Positions 6,641 to 14,671 are shown, counted from the stretch's first letter. The stretch: 18,513 nt of DNA from Candidatus Spyradosoma merdigallinarum (GCA_018713755.1 DVOG01000169.1:1-18513), one strand, 5' to 3'. The notes: generated from the letters alone by a model not told the origin. Numbers and translations: made by a program.

Positions 6641-6687
6641 GTTCCCGGACAAGAATTTCTACTCTTGTAGATTACTGGGTATTTTTT
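6641..6687 (+). ncRNA. creR-like Cas-regulating RNA: degenerate repeat plus 11-nt promoter-matching guide
   Basis: A 32-nt degenerate copy of the array repeat lies at 6641-6672. The first 7 nt (GTTCCCG) and the last 19 nt (AATTTCTACTCTTGTAGAT) are identical to the array repeat. Only the middle differs and is 4 nt shorter. The complete hairpin that Cas12a recognises is thus kept. There is no second repeat. The following guide begins TACTGGGTATT and runs into a T6 tract (6682-6687). Its first 11 nt match the cas12a promoter beside a TTTA PAM. Cas-regulating RNAs of this design (creR), which repress cas promoters through partial matches, are known from several CRISPR types. The assignment here is by architecture. 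The alternative is a relic of an eroded mini-array, but the PAM-adjacent match argues against chance. The RNA would run divergently from cas12a. The 3' end at the T-tract is tentative. Confidence 0.85.
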
Positions 6688-6756
6688 CCTTCGATTTTCG
6701 GCGAAAGCGGAAGACGCGAGGGAAAGAGGCCGGGGCGAAGCCCGGACGGGAACACG

Positions 6757-6792
6757 AAAAAAGCGCGCCGCGGAAGCGGACGCGCTTTTTTT
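6757..6792. terminator. Bidirectional intrinsic terminator
   Basis: AAAAAAGCGCG (6757-6767) pairs perfectly with CGCGCTTTTTT (6781-6791) over 11 bp, with a 13-nt loop, and T-runs flank the stem on both strands. On the minus strand it ends the host gene run that finishes with skp/ompH, insulating the cas promoter. On the plus strand it would stop any read-through from the small-RNA unit. A smaller GC hairpin (CCGGG/CCCGG) lies just before it, around 6730-6746. Confidence 0.85.
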
Positions 6793-6811
6793 GTTGCGGG
6801 AGCGGCGAAGA

Positions 6812-7414
6812 TTATTTCGCGGGTTCCGCGGCGGGAACGGCCGCCGGCTTTTCTTCCTGCGGGAAATCCTTTTTGAGGCGTTCGATGAGCTCTTCCGTGA
6901 TGTTGACGGAGGGCTCGGCGAAGAGGATGCCGACGCGGGCGTTCAGCACGATGTCCGCGCCGTGCGCCTTGGCGATTTCCTTGATGCGCGGGAAGATGTC
7001 TTCCTGGAGCACGACGTTGGTTTTCTGCGTGAATTTGCTCTGGAGCAGTTCCCGCATTTCCTGCTGGGAGCGGCGCAGATCCTGTTCCATTTTCACGGCT
7101 TCTTCGAGGGTCTTCTTGACTTCCTCTTCCGCTTTCGCGACGGCGGCTTTGGAGAGCGTCGGGTTGCCGCGGTCGGCTTCCAGCTTCTGTTGCGCGGCGG
7201 TGAGCTTTTCGCGCTGTTTCTGGAATTCGTCGACTTTGATTTTCAGAAGAGACTCGGCGTCCTTCTGGTCCGCTTCGACTTCGGCCTTGATTGCGGCCGT
7301 TTTCGAGAAGGCCGTGAGCACCTGATCAATGTCGAGCGTGACGACTTTCTGCGCGAAGGCCGTTCCCGCGGCGAGCGCGAGCATTCCGATGAGGATGGCT
7401 AATTTTTTCAGCAT
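6812..7414 (-). CDS. skp: Periplasmic chaperone, Skp/OmpH family
   Basis: This 200-aa protein starts with a clear signal peptide: MLKK, a hydrophobic core, and AFA before the likely cleavage at about residue 21. The mature part is the long, charged, Gln/Glu/Lys-rich coiled coil typical of Skp/OmpH (about 40-130), which forms the tentacles of the trimeric chaperone. It ends in an Ala/Pro-rich tail. Skp escorts unfolded outer-membrane proteins through the periplasm to the Bam complex. It directly follows bamA (46 bp gap), a widely conserved pairing. Its mRNA leader lacks G entirely (7415-7456), and no Shine-Dalgarno sequence is seen. Confidence 0.92.
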   Translation of the reverse strand: MLKKLAILIGMLALAAGTAFAQKVVTLDIDQVLTAFSKTAAIKAEVEADQKDAESLLKIKVDEFQKQREKLTAAQQKLEADRGNPTLSKAAVAKAEEEVKKTLEEAVKMEQDLRRSQQEMRELLQSKFTQKTNVVLQEDIFPRIKEIAKAHGADIVLNARVGILFAEPSVNITEELIERLKKDFPQEEKPAAVPAAEPAK

Positions 7415-7456
7415 AGTTTTGGTTTTGTTGTGGTGGTTTGTATGTTGGTGGTTTTT
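7415..7456 (-). promoter_or_regulatory. G-free, CA-rich leader before skp
   Basis: On the minus strand the 42 nt directly before the skp ATG contain no G at all and are rich in ACC and CAA steps. Such a stretch cannot form stable RNA structure, so it may act as an unstructured ribosome landing site in a genome that shows few Shine-Dalgarno sequences. It could instead be a C-rich, G-poor Rho-loading region between bamA and skp. Only the composition is directly seen. Confidence 0.4.
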
Positions 7457-7460
7457 CTGT

Positions 7461-10097
7461 TCAGAAATTCGTTCCGAAGGAAAACTGCAGGCGCATGCCG
7501 TCGTCGTTTTCTTCTCCGGTGTTGATCGGGAAGCCGAAGTCGATGTTCATCAGCGCGCCGAGCATCAGGATGCGGAAGCCGAAGCCGATGTCGTCGTTCC
7601 AATCGTTCGGCGAAAAATCGAAGGAGTCCTTGTTGACGAAACCGCCGTCGTAGAAGAACGCCAGACGCAGCTCGTCGAGAATGCGGAACGTGTATTCCGC
7701 CGTGATGTAGAAGCGGGACTGACCGCCGGTCGGCTCGTCGTCGATGAACGGCCCGACGTGCCCGTAGCGGAAGCCGCGCAAGTTGTACGGGCCGCCGAGG
7801 TAGAGGCGTTCGAAAAACGGAACGTAGCTCCCGCCGTAGGAATGCATCGTGCCGATGCGCCCGCCGATTTTCAGAGACTGGTCATAGCCGACGACCGGGA
7901 ACCACTGCGCCGCCTGCAGATCGAGGCTGTAGTAATCGCAGTCGCCCATGAAGGGGCCGCCGACGATTTCGCCGCGCAGCTGGATTCTGTTCCCGCTCGT
8001 CGGGAACAGCACGTCGTCGCGCCGGTCGCGGGAGAGGACGATTCCGCCGCGCGAAAGCAGCGTGTAGCCTTCTTCGTCGTGAATGAACTGCGGCACGTCG
8101 GACTCGATGTCCGTGATTTCGTAGTTGTCGATTTTGTAGTAAAGCTCGGCGCGGATGTTTTCGATGACGCGCCGCCCGACGTAGACTTTCAGCCCGGTGT
8201 CGATCGTGTCGTAATCGCTGGAAATGTAGCGGTTGGACTTGTGGTAAATTTCGTAGCCGAGCGCGAGTTCCCGCCCGAACAGCATCGGCTCTTCGAGCGA
8301 CTGGATGATCGACGTGGAGCGCGTCCCGATCTGCACGCGGAAGCGGAATTTTTGCCCGCCGCCGCGGAACTTGTTGCGCGCGTTGAACAGGTCGAAATTG
8401 CTCTGCTGAAATTCCGCGAAGCCGGAAACGCTTTCGACCGTGGAAAAGCCCGCGCCGAACGAGAGCGATCCCGTGCGGCCTTCCCGCACGGAAATGCGCA
8501 GATCTTTCTGCGAGGGGATGCCGGTGTCGACCGGCTGCATCGCCACGTAGTCGAAGTAGCGCGTGCCGCGGACGCGGCGCTCCGACGTCTTCATGCGCAC
8601 GACGTCGAAAACCTCGCCCGGAGAAAGCGCGAGATCCCGCAGGATGATTTCCGACTTGGAAATGTTGTTCCCGTCGATCGAAATCGAGCGCAAGTAGGAT
8701 TTTTCGTTTTCCGTGATGTTGAAGACGAGGTCGACCGTTCCCGTCTCCGTGTTCGGTTCGCGGGAAACGGAGACGCGCGCGTTGAGGTAGCCGACTTCGC
8801 CGTAGTATTCGCGAATTTTCGTCGCGGCGACGCTCACGGCTTCGGGCGAATACCAGTCGCCGGAAACGAGCATGTCGAACTCCGTTTCTTCCTGACGGCG
8901 CGCGCCGCGCGGAGACATTTTCGCGAGCATTGCGAGAATGCCCGCTTCCGTGAAGCGGCGGTGCGTTTCGCCGAGCTTGTTCCCGGAAATTTTGATGTTC
9001 CCGACCGAGTAGCGCCTGCCTTCGTCGATGACGATTTCAATCGGCAGGTAGCCGAGCGTTTCCTCGTTGTTGACTTCGGAATAGCCGATCCGCAGCTCCG
9101 ACTCCGACGGCGGCAGGATTTCGACGTCGAGGAAACCTTTGTTCTGGTAGAACATCTTCAGCGTGTCCATGTCGGCGTCGAATTTCTGCCGGTTGAAATA
9201 GCCGCGGCTCGTGAGCCACGAAAATTTGAAGATGCGGTCGGGAAAATCGCCGAAATCAAGCCCCCAGGCCCAGGACGTCGTTTCGAGCAGCGCGCGCAGC
9301 TCCTTCGAGGAAAACGTTTTGTTCCCGACGAAATCCACGGACGCGATGCGCGTCTCGAGATTTTCCCTGATGCGGAAAATGACGTAGGCCGTTCCCGCCT
9401 CGGAATCGCGGCGGATTTCGTAGGAAATTTCCGCGAACGGGTAGTCTTTGCTGCGGTATTTTTCCCGGATTTTCCGGACGGCGCGCTTGACGGCGGCTTC
9501 ATCGAGCGGCGCGCCGGCGACGAGCCCCGCGCTCACGCACTCTTCGGCGAGACCGGAAAGAAACCACGACGGCGAGGAATTTTCCTCGAGCGAGGCGTCC
9601 TGTTCCCGCGGGTCGTGAAGCGCGGCGATCCCGCGGCGCACGTTCCCGCGCAGGTCTCCGCCTTCTTCGGAAAGGATGCTCCCGCCGGCGATCGCGCTGT
9701 TCCCGGAAAAAATCACGTCGGCGAGAATCGGCCGCGGCGTGAGCAGGACGTTCACGTCCACCGCGTTCGCGTCCGCGTCCAGCGACGGTTCGATGCCGAC
9801 GTAGTCGAAAAGCCCGGTCGCGTAAAGCGCGCGGACGGATTCGGAAACGTCCAGCGCCGTGAACGGCTCGCCTTCGCTCAGCGCCATGTGCGCGGCGACG
9901 ACGTCCGCGCCTACTTTCCGCGCTCCGTCGATTTCGTAGGCGATTTTGCGGACGACGGGCGTTTTCGCCGCGCCGCGTGCCGCGGGAGCGTCCGTCGTCT
10001 GCGCGGCGAGAGGCGGTCCCGCGAAAAGGCACGCCGCCGCGAAAAAGAACGTTCCCGCGAGGGTTTTTGAAAAAAGGGCTGTTCCCGAAGAACTCAT
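7461..10097 (-). CDS. bamA: Outer-membrane protein assembly factor BamA
   Basis: This 878-aa protein has a signal peptide (about 1-33, hydrophobic TFFFAAACLFAG followed by LAAQ). The N-terminal half carries tandem POTRA domains (about 48-430, for example VRKIAYEIDGARKV, ILADVIFSGNSAI, RIASVDFVGNKTF and YSVGNIKISGNK). A 16-strand-type beta barrel follows from about 470. The barrel contains the Omp85-family LRGF motif (R774), and the protein ends in an aromatic beta-signal (FSFGTNF). BamA folds and inserts outer-membrane beta-barrel proteins. It lies 24 bp after dnaB and 46 bp before skp, probably in one transcript. Residues 160-185 form an insertion rich in acidic and basic residues within the POTRA region. 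No Shine-Dalgarno sequence is visible. Confidence 0.96.
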   Translation of the reverse strand: MSSSGTALFSKTLAGTFFFAAACLFAGPPLAAQTTDAPAARGAAKTPVVRKIAYEIDGARKVGADVVAAHMALSEGEPFTALDVSESVRALYATGLFDYVGIEPSLDADANAVDVNVLLTPRPILADVIFSGNSAIAGGSILSEEGGDLRGNVRRGIAALHDPREQDASLEENSSPSWFLSGLAEECVSAGLVAGAPLDEAAVKRAVRKIREKYRSKDYPFAEISYEIRRDSEAGTAYVIFRIRENLETRIASVDFVGNKTFSSKELRALLETTSWAWGLDFGDFPDRIFKFSWLTSRGYFNRQKFDADMDTLKMFYQNKGFLDVEILPPSESELRIGYSEVNNEETLGYLPIEIVIDEGRRYSVGNIKISGNKLGETHRRFTEAGILAMLAKMSPRGARRQEETEFDMLVSGDWYSPEAVSVAATKIREYYGEVGYLNARVSVSREPNTETGTVDLVFNITENEKSYLRSISIDGNNISKSEIILRDLALSPGEVFDVVRMKTSERRVRGTRYFDYVAMQPVDTGIPSQKDLRISVREGRTGSLSFGAGFSTVESVSGFAEFQQSNFDLFNARNKFRGGGQKFRFRVQIGTRSTSIIQSLEEPMLFGRELALGYEIYHKSNRYISSDYDTIDTGLKVYVGRRVIENIRAELYYKIDNYEITDIESDVPQFIHDEEGYTLLSRGGIVLSRDRRDDVLFPTSGNRIQLRGEIVGGPFMGDCDYYSLDLQAAQWFPVVGYDQSLKIGGRIGTMHSYGGSYVPFFERLYLGGPYNLRGFRYGHVGPFIDDEPTGGQSRFYITAEYTFRILDELRLAFFYDGGFVNKDSFDFSPNDWNDDIGFGFRILMLGALMNIDFGFPINTGEENDDGMRLQFSFGTNF
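7987..8009. repeat. Inverted pair of the CGGGAAC motif inside bamA
   Basis: CTGTTCCCG (7987-7995) and CGGGAACAG (8001-8009) form a perfect 9-bp inverted repeat around 5 bp within the bamA barrel-coding region. It pairs two copies of the 7-mer that is strongly over-represented across the window. A closely similar inverted pair builds the terminator at the right end of the window. Confidence 0.6.
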
Positions 10098-10121
10098 GGC
10101 GTTGCTGTCGTGTTGTTCCGG

Positions 10122-11606
10122 TTATGCGTCGGGTTCTCTTACTTTGCGTTCGGGTTCGGAGAAAAGGGTGAGGTCTCCGTGGAAAATCAAAGGAATTTCG
10201 CCGACGGGACCGTTGCGCTGCTTGGCGATGATGAGCGTGCGGGAATGAACGCCGGCGATGCGCGCCTCTTCCTCGGTTTCTTTTTTCCCGCGGGCCTTGT
10301 CGATGAGCATGACGACGTCCGCGTCCTGCTCTATGGAGCCGGATTCGCGCAAGTCGCTCACGCGCGGCGCGCGGTTTTCGTCTTCGGACTTTCTGTTCAA
10401 CTGGGCGAGGGCGATGATCGGCACGCCGAATTCCTTCGCCATCGCCTTGATCGAGCGCGACGCTTCCGCGATCTGCTGCTCGCGGGAAACGGAATTGTCC
10501 GTCCCGTTGATGAGCTGCAGATAGTCGATGACGATCAGGTCAAGCTTGATGCGGGAATGAAGCCGCCGCGCCTTGGCGCGCATTTCCGAAATCGTCTGCC
10601 CGCCGACGTCGTCGATGTAAAGTTTGCGGCTGCGGAATTCGTTCCCGGCGGCGGAGAGCTTCTTGTAATCGTCCGCTTTCGCGAAACCGCGCTGGACGTC
10701 GCGCAGCTTCACGCGGGAACGCGCGGCGAGCAGACGCAGCATCAGGTCCTGAGAGGTCATTTCCAGCGAAAACATCAGCACGGAAAGCCCTTCCGGACGG
10801 GAACGCGCGAAAAGCGCCGCTTCGATGAAATTCAGCGCGATGGACGTTTTGCCCATGCCGGGACGCGCCGCGACGACGATCATCTGCCCGGGATGAAATC
10901 CGAACGTCATCTGATCGAGTTCCCGAAAACCGGTGGCGATTCCCGTAATCGCGCCCCGATTTTGCGCCATCCGCGAAATCATCGCCAGCGCGTCGTCGAG
11001 CGGGCCGTTGGATTGCCCGACGATCTGCGCGCTTTCCTGCACGCGGTCCTGCGAAATTTCGAGAAAACTTTTTTCGACGCTGTCGAGGAGGCTGTCGAGC
11101 GTGTCCGCCGCGTGAAAAGCCGCTTCCGAGGTGCGCCGCGCCGTGTCGATGAGCTTGCGGCGAAAATAGGCGTCGCGGACGATTTCGAGCCAGTGGACGG
11201 CGTGCACCGTCGTTTCCGTGCGCGCCGTGAGTTCGTTGACGTAAATGAGCCCGCCGACGGCTTCGAGGCTGCCGCGGGAACGCAGCTCTTCGCAAAGCGT
11301 GATTTCGTCGATGCCTTTTCCGTTGGAATACAGCGAGAGCAGCGCGTCGAAAATGAGCTGGTGCGCGGTGCTGAAGAAATATTCCGGGCGCACCCGCTTT
11401 TCCGCGCAGATGCTGAGAATTTCGCCGCCGCCGTCGATGATGATCGAGGCGAGCAGCCCTTGCTCCGCCTCCGTGTTGTGCGGCGGAATGCGGTCCTCCG
11501 GCCCGCGCGGCGTCCCCGCATGCGCGTTCCCGCGCGAAAAGCCGTTCCCGCGGGGTCTCGGCGCCGTCGCGGGAAAGGGATTCGCGTTCTCGAAAGAATC
11601 GGACAT
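10122..11606 (-). CDS. dnaB: Replicative DNA helicase DnaB
   Basis: This 494-aa protein has a short Pro/Arg-rich N-terminus, the DnaB N-terminal helical domain (about 40-145, starting IPPHNTEAEQGLLASIIID) and a RecA-like motor domain. The Walker A motif is RPGMGKT (about 248-254), the catalytic Glu lies in SLEM (E282) and the Walker B motif ends in IDYLQLI (D361). A later SREQQIAEASRSIKAMAKE helix and the LRESGSIEQDAD segment are typical of the family. DnaB unwinds the chromosome at the replication fork as a hexamer. No intein is present. It is followed closely by bamA, and 84 bp without visible features separate it from the upstream hypothetical gene. Confidence 0.97.
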   Translation of the reverse strand: MSDSFENANPFPATAPRPRGNGFSRGNAHAGTPRGPEDRIPPHNTEAEQGLLASIIIDGGGEILSICAEKRVRPEYFFSTAHQLIFDALLSLYSNGKGIDEITLCEELRSRGSLEAVGGLIYVNELTARTETTVHAVHWLEIVRDAYFRRKLIDTARRTSEAAFHAADTLDSLLDSVEKSFLEISQDRVQESAQIVGQSNGPLDDALAMISRMAQNRGAITGIATGFRELDQMTFGFHPGQMIVVAARPGMGKTSIALNFIEAALFARSRPEGLSVLMFSLEMTSQDLMLRLLAARSRVKLRDVQRGFAKADDYKKLSAAGNEFRSRKLYIDDVGGQTISEMRAKARRLHSRIKLDLIVIDYLQLINGTDNSVSREQQIAEASRSIKAMAKEFGVPIIALAQLNRKSEDENRAPRVSDLRESGSIEQDADVVMLIDKARGKKETEEEARIAGVHSRTLIIAKQRNGPVGEIPLIFHGDLTLFSEPERKVREPDA

Positions 11607-11690
11607 GAAAAGAAAAAAGACAGTTTGCCGAGTTTTTCCCGCAGAGACAAAGCAAATTTCGTGCGCGGCTCGGGAATTTTCCGGAAGAAC

Positions 11691-13199
11691 TCAAGGCGTT
11701 CCCGCGGTCTCGGCGGACGCCGCGGCGGGAACGATTTCCGCGCTGCGCCGCACGCAGCGCGTCACGGCGAAGACGACGTCGATTTTCGCGGGAACGCCGC
11801 GATGCGGCAGAAACCAGTATTGGCGCACGCCGGGGCGGACGTTCACGAGGCTCTCCGGGAACAAATCCTCGCCCGCGTCGGTCTTCACGCGGTAGGGCGC
11901 CCAGAAAAATTCGTCGTCGCCGTGCAGCTGTTCCACTTCGAGCACGACGGCGGGCATTTTGTTGTTGAGCAGCCGAAAATAGTCGTCGCGGCGGAAAGCC
12001 CGGACTTTCGCGGCCGAGCCTTTCGCCGCGAGCGTTTCGGGAAGGACGGAGTCGTTTTTCCCGACGCGGAGCGACGGGAACGCCTGAAGATCTTCCGGAA
12101 AATAGACGCCGCGCACGAAGCGCAGATCGACGCGCCACGCCTGCTCCTCGCCGTTTTCCGCGAGCGACGGGAACAGCGTCTTCGCGACGGGAACGCGCAG
12201 CACGCCGCCGGCGTCGCTTTCGAAGATTTCCTTTTCGAGGAAGCGCATGTTTTTGTGAAACGCGTCCGCCCGCGTCATCGGGAACGCCTGATGCGGCGCG
12301 CGCAGCGCGAAATTGTCCAGCGTCCACGCCGCGGCGGGAACTTTCCCCGACGCGTTTCCTTCGATGCGGACGCGGATTTCTCCGAACGCCGCGCGATCCC
12401 GCGGGAGCGCGGAGAAAAAGCGGCAGCGTTGCGGGAACGCGAGACTTTCGACGGAAACCGCCGCCGGCTCGATTTCCGCCGGGTCGGGTTCGCGAATGTC
12501 TTCTGCGCCGTCCGCGGCGCTTTTTTCCGCGGGAACGGCGCTTTCCGGGGAAAAATATTCCGGCGGAGGCAGCGGCGGGAACGCGATTTCGCCGCAAAGC
12601 TTCCACGCGTTCCCGGCGGCGCGCTCCTCGATGCGGAACAGGAAGCCGCGTTCGGCGCAGTCCGGCGGCAGCTGCAACAGCGGGAACGCGCAGACGGCGC
12701 CGCCGTCTTTCGCCCAAAGCACGCGGAACGTGTCGGGGTCGAGCTGGACGGAAAAGCCGTTCCCGTCGACGACGGAATAGCAGAATTTTTCCTTGTCGAA
12801 AAAGACTTTCCCGAACGTCTGCACGCAGCGGTCCCGGTCTTCCTTCGTGCGGCCCTCGGCGTAAATCCACAGCACGGGAACGTCGGCGAACGTTCCCGCG
12901 CCGGCGGCTTCAAGCTCTTCGAAAAGGGCGGCGAGCTCCGCTTTGCGCGTCGCCGGCGGCAGCCCCATCTGATTCATTTTGCTGAAAAAGCCGCGCTTCC
13001 CGGTGAAGTTCGCGTTTTCCTTTCCCGCGACTTCGGCGCCGAAAGGCGAGATGCGCGCGATGCTCGTCTCGACGGTTTCGCGGAAGCGGTTGCTCCACGT
13101 CAGAAACGCCGCGACGGCGAGAATCAGCGCGAGGGCGACGGCCCAAATCTTGACCAGCGCGTCGTTGCTGGCGTGAATGCGGATGCCGAGAATGTACAT
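11691..13199 (-). CDS. Membrane-anchored protein of unknown function
   Basis: I do not recognise this 502-aa protein. A short cytoplasmic start (MYILGIRIHASNDALVK) is followed by one strong transmembrane helix (about residues 17-36, IWAVALALILAVAAFLTW). The large remainder is probably periplasmic. It is mostly beta-rich in look, with an Ala/Glu/Pro-rich linker around 205-245. No catalytic motif stands out. Placement directly downstream of a pseudopilin gene (51 bp gap) and the single N-terminal anchor could fit a secretion- or pilus-associated role, but this is only context. The gene has an unusually dense set of CGGGAAC motifs, mostly in one orientation and often read as Val-Pro or Phe-Pro codons. 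Confidence 0.8.
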   Translation of the reverse strand: MYILGIRIHASNDALVKIWAVALALILAVAAFLTWSNRFRETVETSIARISPFGAEVAGKENANFTGKRGFFSKMNQMGLPPATRKAELAALFEELEAAGAGTFADVPVLWIYAEGRTKEDRDRCVQTFGKVFFDKEKFCYSVVDGNGFSVQLDPDTFRVLWAKDGGAVCAFPLLQLPPDCAERGFLFRIEERAAGNAWKLCGEIAFPPLPPPEYFSPESAVPAEKSAADGAEDIREPDPAEIEPAAVSVESLAFPQRCRFFSALPRDRAAFGEIRVRIEGNASGKVPAAAWTLDNFALRAPHQAFPMTRADAFHKNMRFLEKEIFESDAGGVLRVPVAKTLFPSLAENGEEQAWRVDLRFVRGVYFPEDLQAFPSLRVGKNDSVLPETLAAKGSAAKVRAFRRDDYFRLLNNKMPAVVLEVEQLHGDDEFFWAPYRVKTDAGEDLFPESLVNVRPGVRQYWFLPHRGVPAKIDVVFAVTRCVRRSAEIVPAAASAETAGTP

Positions 13200-13250
13200 T
13201 TTTCCCGCCGGGAAAATCGGGGAACGGAAAGCGCCGCGGGAACGCCCGGC

Positions 13251-13922
13251 TCAGAGCCCCATGTCGATGTTGACCAGATTGTCCGCGCGGACGTCTTCGT
13301 AGTAGTAGTCCGGCTCGGAAGCGTCGGTCTCGAAAAGCCCGGTCTGCTCCATGTCGCCGGTGAAGTAGTCCGAAGTGTCGGGCGGTTCGTTGTATTCCGG
13401 CCCGGCGGAAATCAGCAGGAACGTCGGCGCGTCCCAGTTTTGGCCGGGCTTGCCGCCGGAAATTCTGTTGTAGCGGTACTGGTAGAGATTTTCCCACGGG
13501 TCGAGAATCTGTTTCGCGTTGGCGGGATCGTTTTCGTCGTCGAGCGTGAATTCTCCGAGCGCGAGGAACGGAACCGGCTGCGCGTTCGGGCGGCCGTCGT
13601 CGTAATTCGCCATGGAAATTTTCCCGTTGCGGCGGATGAGAATGCGGTCGCCGCGCATCGCGTCGATGAGCAGTTCCGCCCACTCTTCTTCGTTGTCGCC
13701 GCCGTCCGACATCGGATAATCGCCGTAGTGATTCTTGAATTCGTTGAGCGCGAGGGAAATTTTCTGAATCTGCGATTTCGCCTTCGTCGTCATGATGGTG
13801 TTTCGGACGGGACCGGCGAGCGAGAACGTGATGGCGGCGAGCGCGACGAGGAGCGAGACCACGACGAGGATTTCCACCAGCGTAAACGCTCTGCGGGATG
13901 CGGGGATTTTTGCGGTTTTCAT
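13251..13922 (-). CDS. Type II secretion/type IV pilus-like pseudopilin
   Basis: This 223-aa protein begins with a class III prepilin signal: a basic leader, then RRA-FTLVEILVVVSLLVALAAITFSLA. Cleavage is expected between A12 and F13, leaving the conserved Glu (E17) at mature position 5. The hydrophobic helix is followed by an acidic, Asn/Tyr/Asp-rich C-terminal domain with a WENLYQYRYN segment, resembling GspG-type major pseudopilins (DPWGxPYxY). Ala instead of Gly before the cleavage site is tolerated in many pseudopilins. No other secretion genes are present in the window. It may be a stand-alone pseudopilin of the kind found in many copies in some PVC bacteria, so the specific system is unknown. 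Confidence 0.88.
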   Translation of the reverse strand: MKTAKIPASRRAFTLVEILVVVSLLVALAAITFSLAGPVRNTIMTTKAKSQIQKISLALNEFKNHYGDYPMSDGGDNEEEWAELLIDAMRGDRILIRRNGKISMANYDDGRPNAQPVPFLALGEFTLDDENDPANAKQILDPWENLYQYRYNRISGGKPGQNWDAPTFLLISAGPEYNEPPDTSDYFTGDMEQTGLFETDASEPDYYYEDVRADNLVNIDMGL

Positions 13923-13964
13923 TTTTTCGAGGAAATAAAACGGTGTTTTCTGAGGAGAAAAATT

Positions 13965-14636
13965 TTACGGACGGATGAACGGATTGGAAGATTTTTCTTC
14001 GCCGACGGACGTCGCGGGACCGTGCCCGGGGTAGAGCGCCACATCGTCCGGGAGCGTGTAAATTTTCCCGCGGACGGCGTCTTCGAGCGCGGCGAAGCTC
14101 CCGCCGGGCAAATCGGTGCGCCCGACGCTTCCCGCGAAAACCGCGTCGCCCGTCCATGCCGCTTTTTCTTCCGGGCAATAGTAGACGAGGCTTCCGGGGC
14201 AGTGCCCGGGAACGTGCAGCGCGCGCCACGCTTTGCCGAGCAGGAAAAACGTTTCGCCGTCGGCGAGCCAGCGCGAGACGCGGAACGGGCGGAAATCGTC
14301 GTCGCCGAGTTCCGGAATCGCCGCCTGATACCACGCTTTGTATTTTTCCGGGCGTTCGCAGCAGTCGCGGTCGTCGGCGTGGGCGAAAATTTCCGGCGGG
14401 ACGGGCTGCGTTTCCGCCGTTCCCGCGAGCAGTTCGGCGACGCCGGCGTTGTGGTCCCAGTGGCCGTGCGTGATGAGCACGGCGGCGAGCGTCAGCCCGC
14501 GTTTTTTCAGCGCGGGAACGATTTTTTCGGCGGCGCCCGGCGGCGCGTCGATCACGGCGCAGTCCGAGCGTCCGTTTTCGCTCAAAAGATAACAGTTCGT
14601 GCCGAAGGGACCGATTGCCGCGCGTTCGATTTTCAT
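13965..14636 (-). CDS. Metallo-beta-lactamase-fold hydrolase, glyoxalase II-like
   Basis: This 223-aa protein has the canonical MBL metal site: HGHWDH (H57, H59, D61, H62), H145 in VPGHCPGS, D164 in WTGDAVF and H205 in LYPGHGP. The sequence ends SNPFIRP, as in the small YcbL-like glyoxalase II group. Such enzymes hydrolyse thioesters such as S-lactoylglutathione or related substrates, but the natural substrate cannot be told from sequence. The frame is open much further upstream (to 15710), but that part is an Arg/Pro-rich shadow of the Nudix and beta-CASP genes. The ATG at 14636 gives the normal family start. Confidence 0.93.
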   Translation of the reverse strand: MKIERAAIGPFGTNCYLLSENGRSDCAVIDAPPGAAEKIVPALKKRGLTLAAVLITHGHWDHNAGVAELLAGTAETQPVPPEIFAHADDRDCCERPEKYKAWYQAAIPELGDDDFRPFRVSRWLADGETFFLLGKAWRALHVPGHCPGSLVYYCPEEKAAWTGDAVFAGSVGRTDLPGGSFAALEDAVRGKIYTLPDDVALYPGHGPATSVGEEKSSNPFIRP

Positions 14637-14671
14637 GATGCGGCAGATTCTACGGCGCGTTTCTTGCCGCG

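Noticed and set aside
6641..6672. Degenerate repeat as a tracrRNA or as a mere relic repeat
   Set aside because: Cas12a needs no tracrRNA, and the handle is intact rather than an anti-repeat. The PAM-adjacent 11-nt match in the cas12a promoter makes a relic unlikely, though transcription is unproven.
6673..6687. Toxin-guarding RNA pair (CreTA-like)
   Set aside because: No small toxin gene or toxic RNA is visible nearby, and the guide matches the cas12a promoter itself, so self-regulation is the simpler reading.
7329..10070. Long plus-strand open frame opposite bamA
   Set aside because: It is a shadow of bamA/skp. The minus-strand protein has clear signal peptide, POTRA and barrel features while this frame has none.
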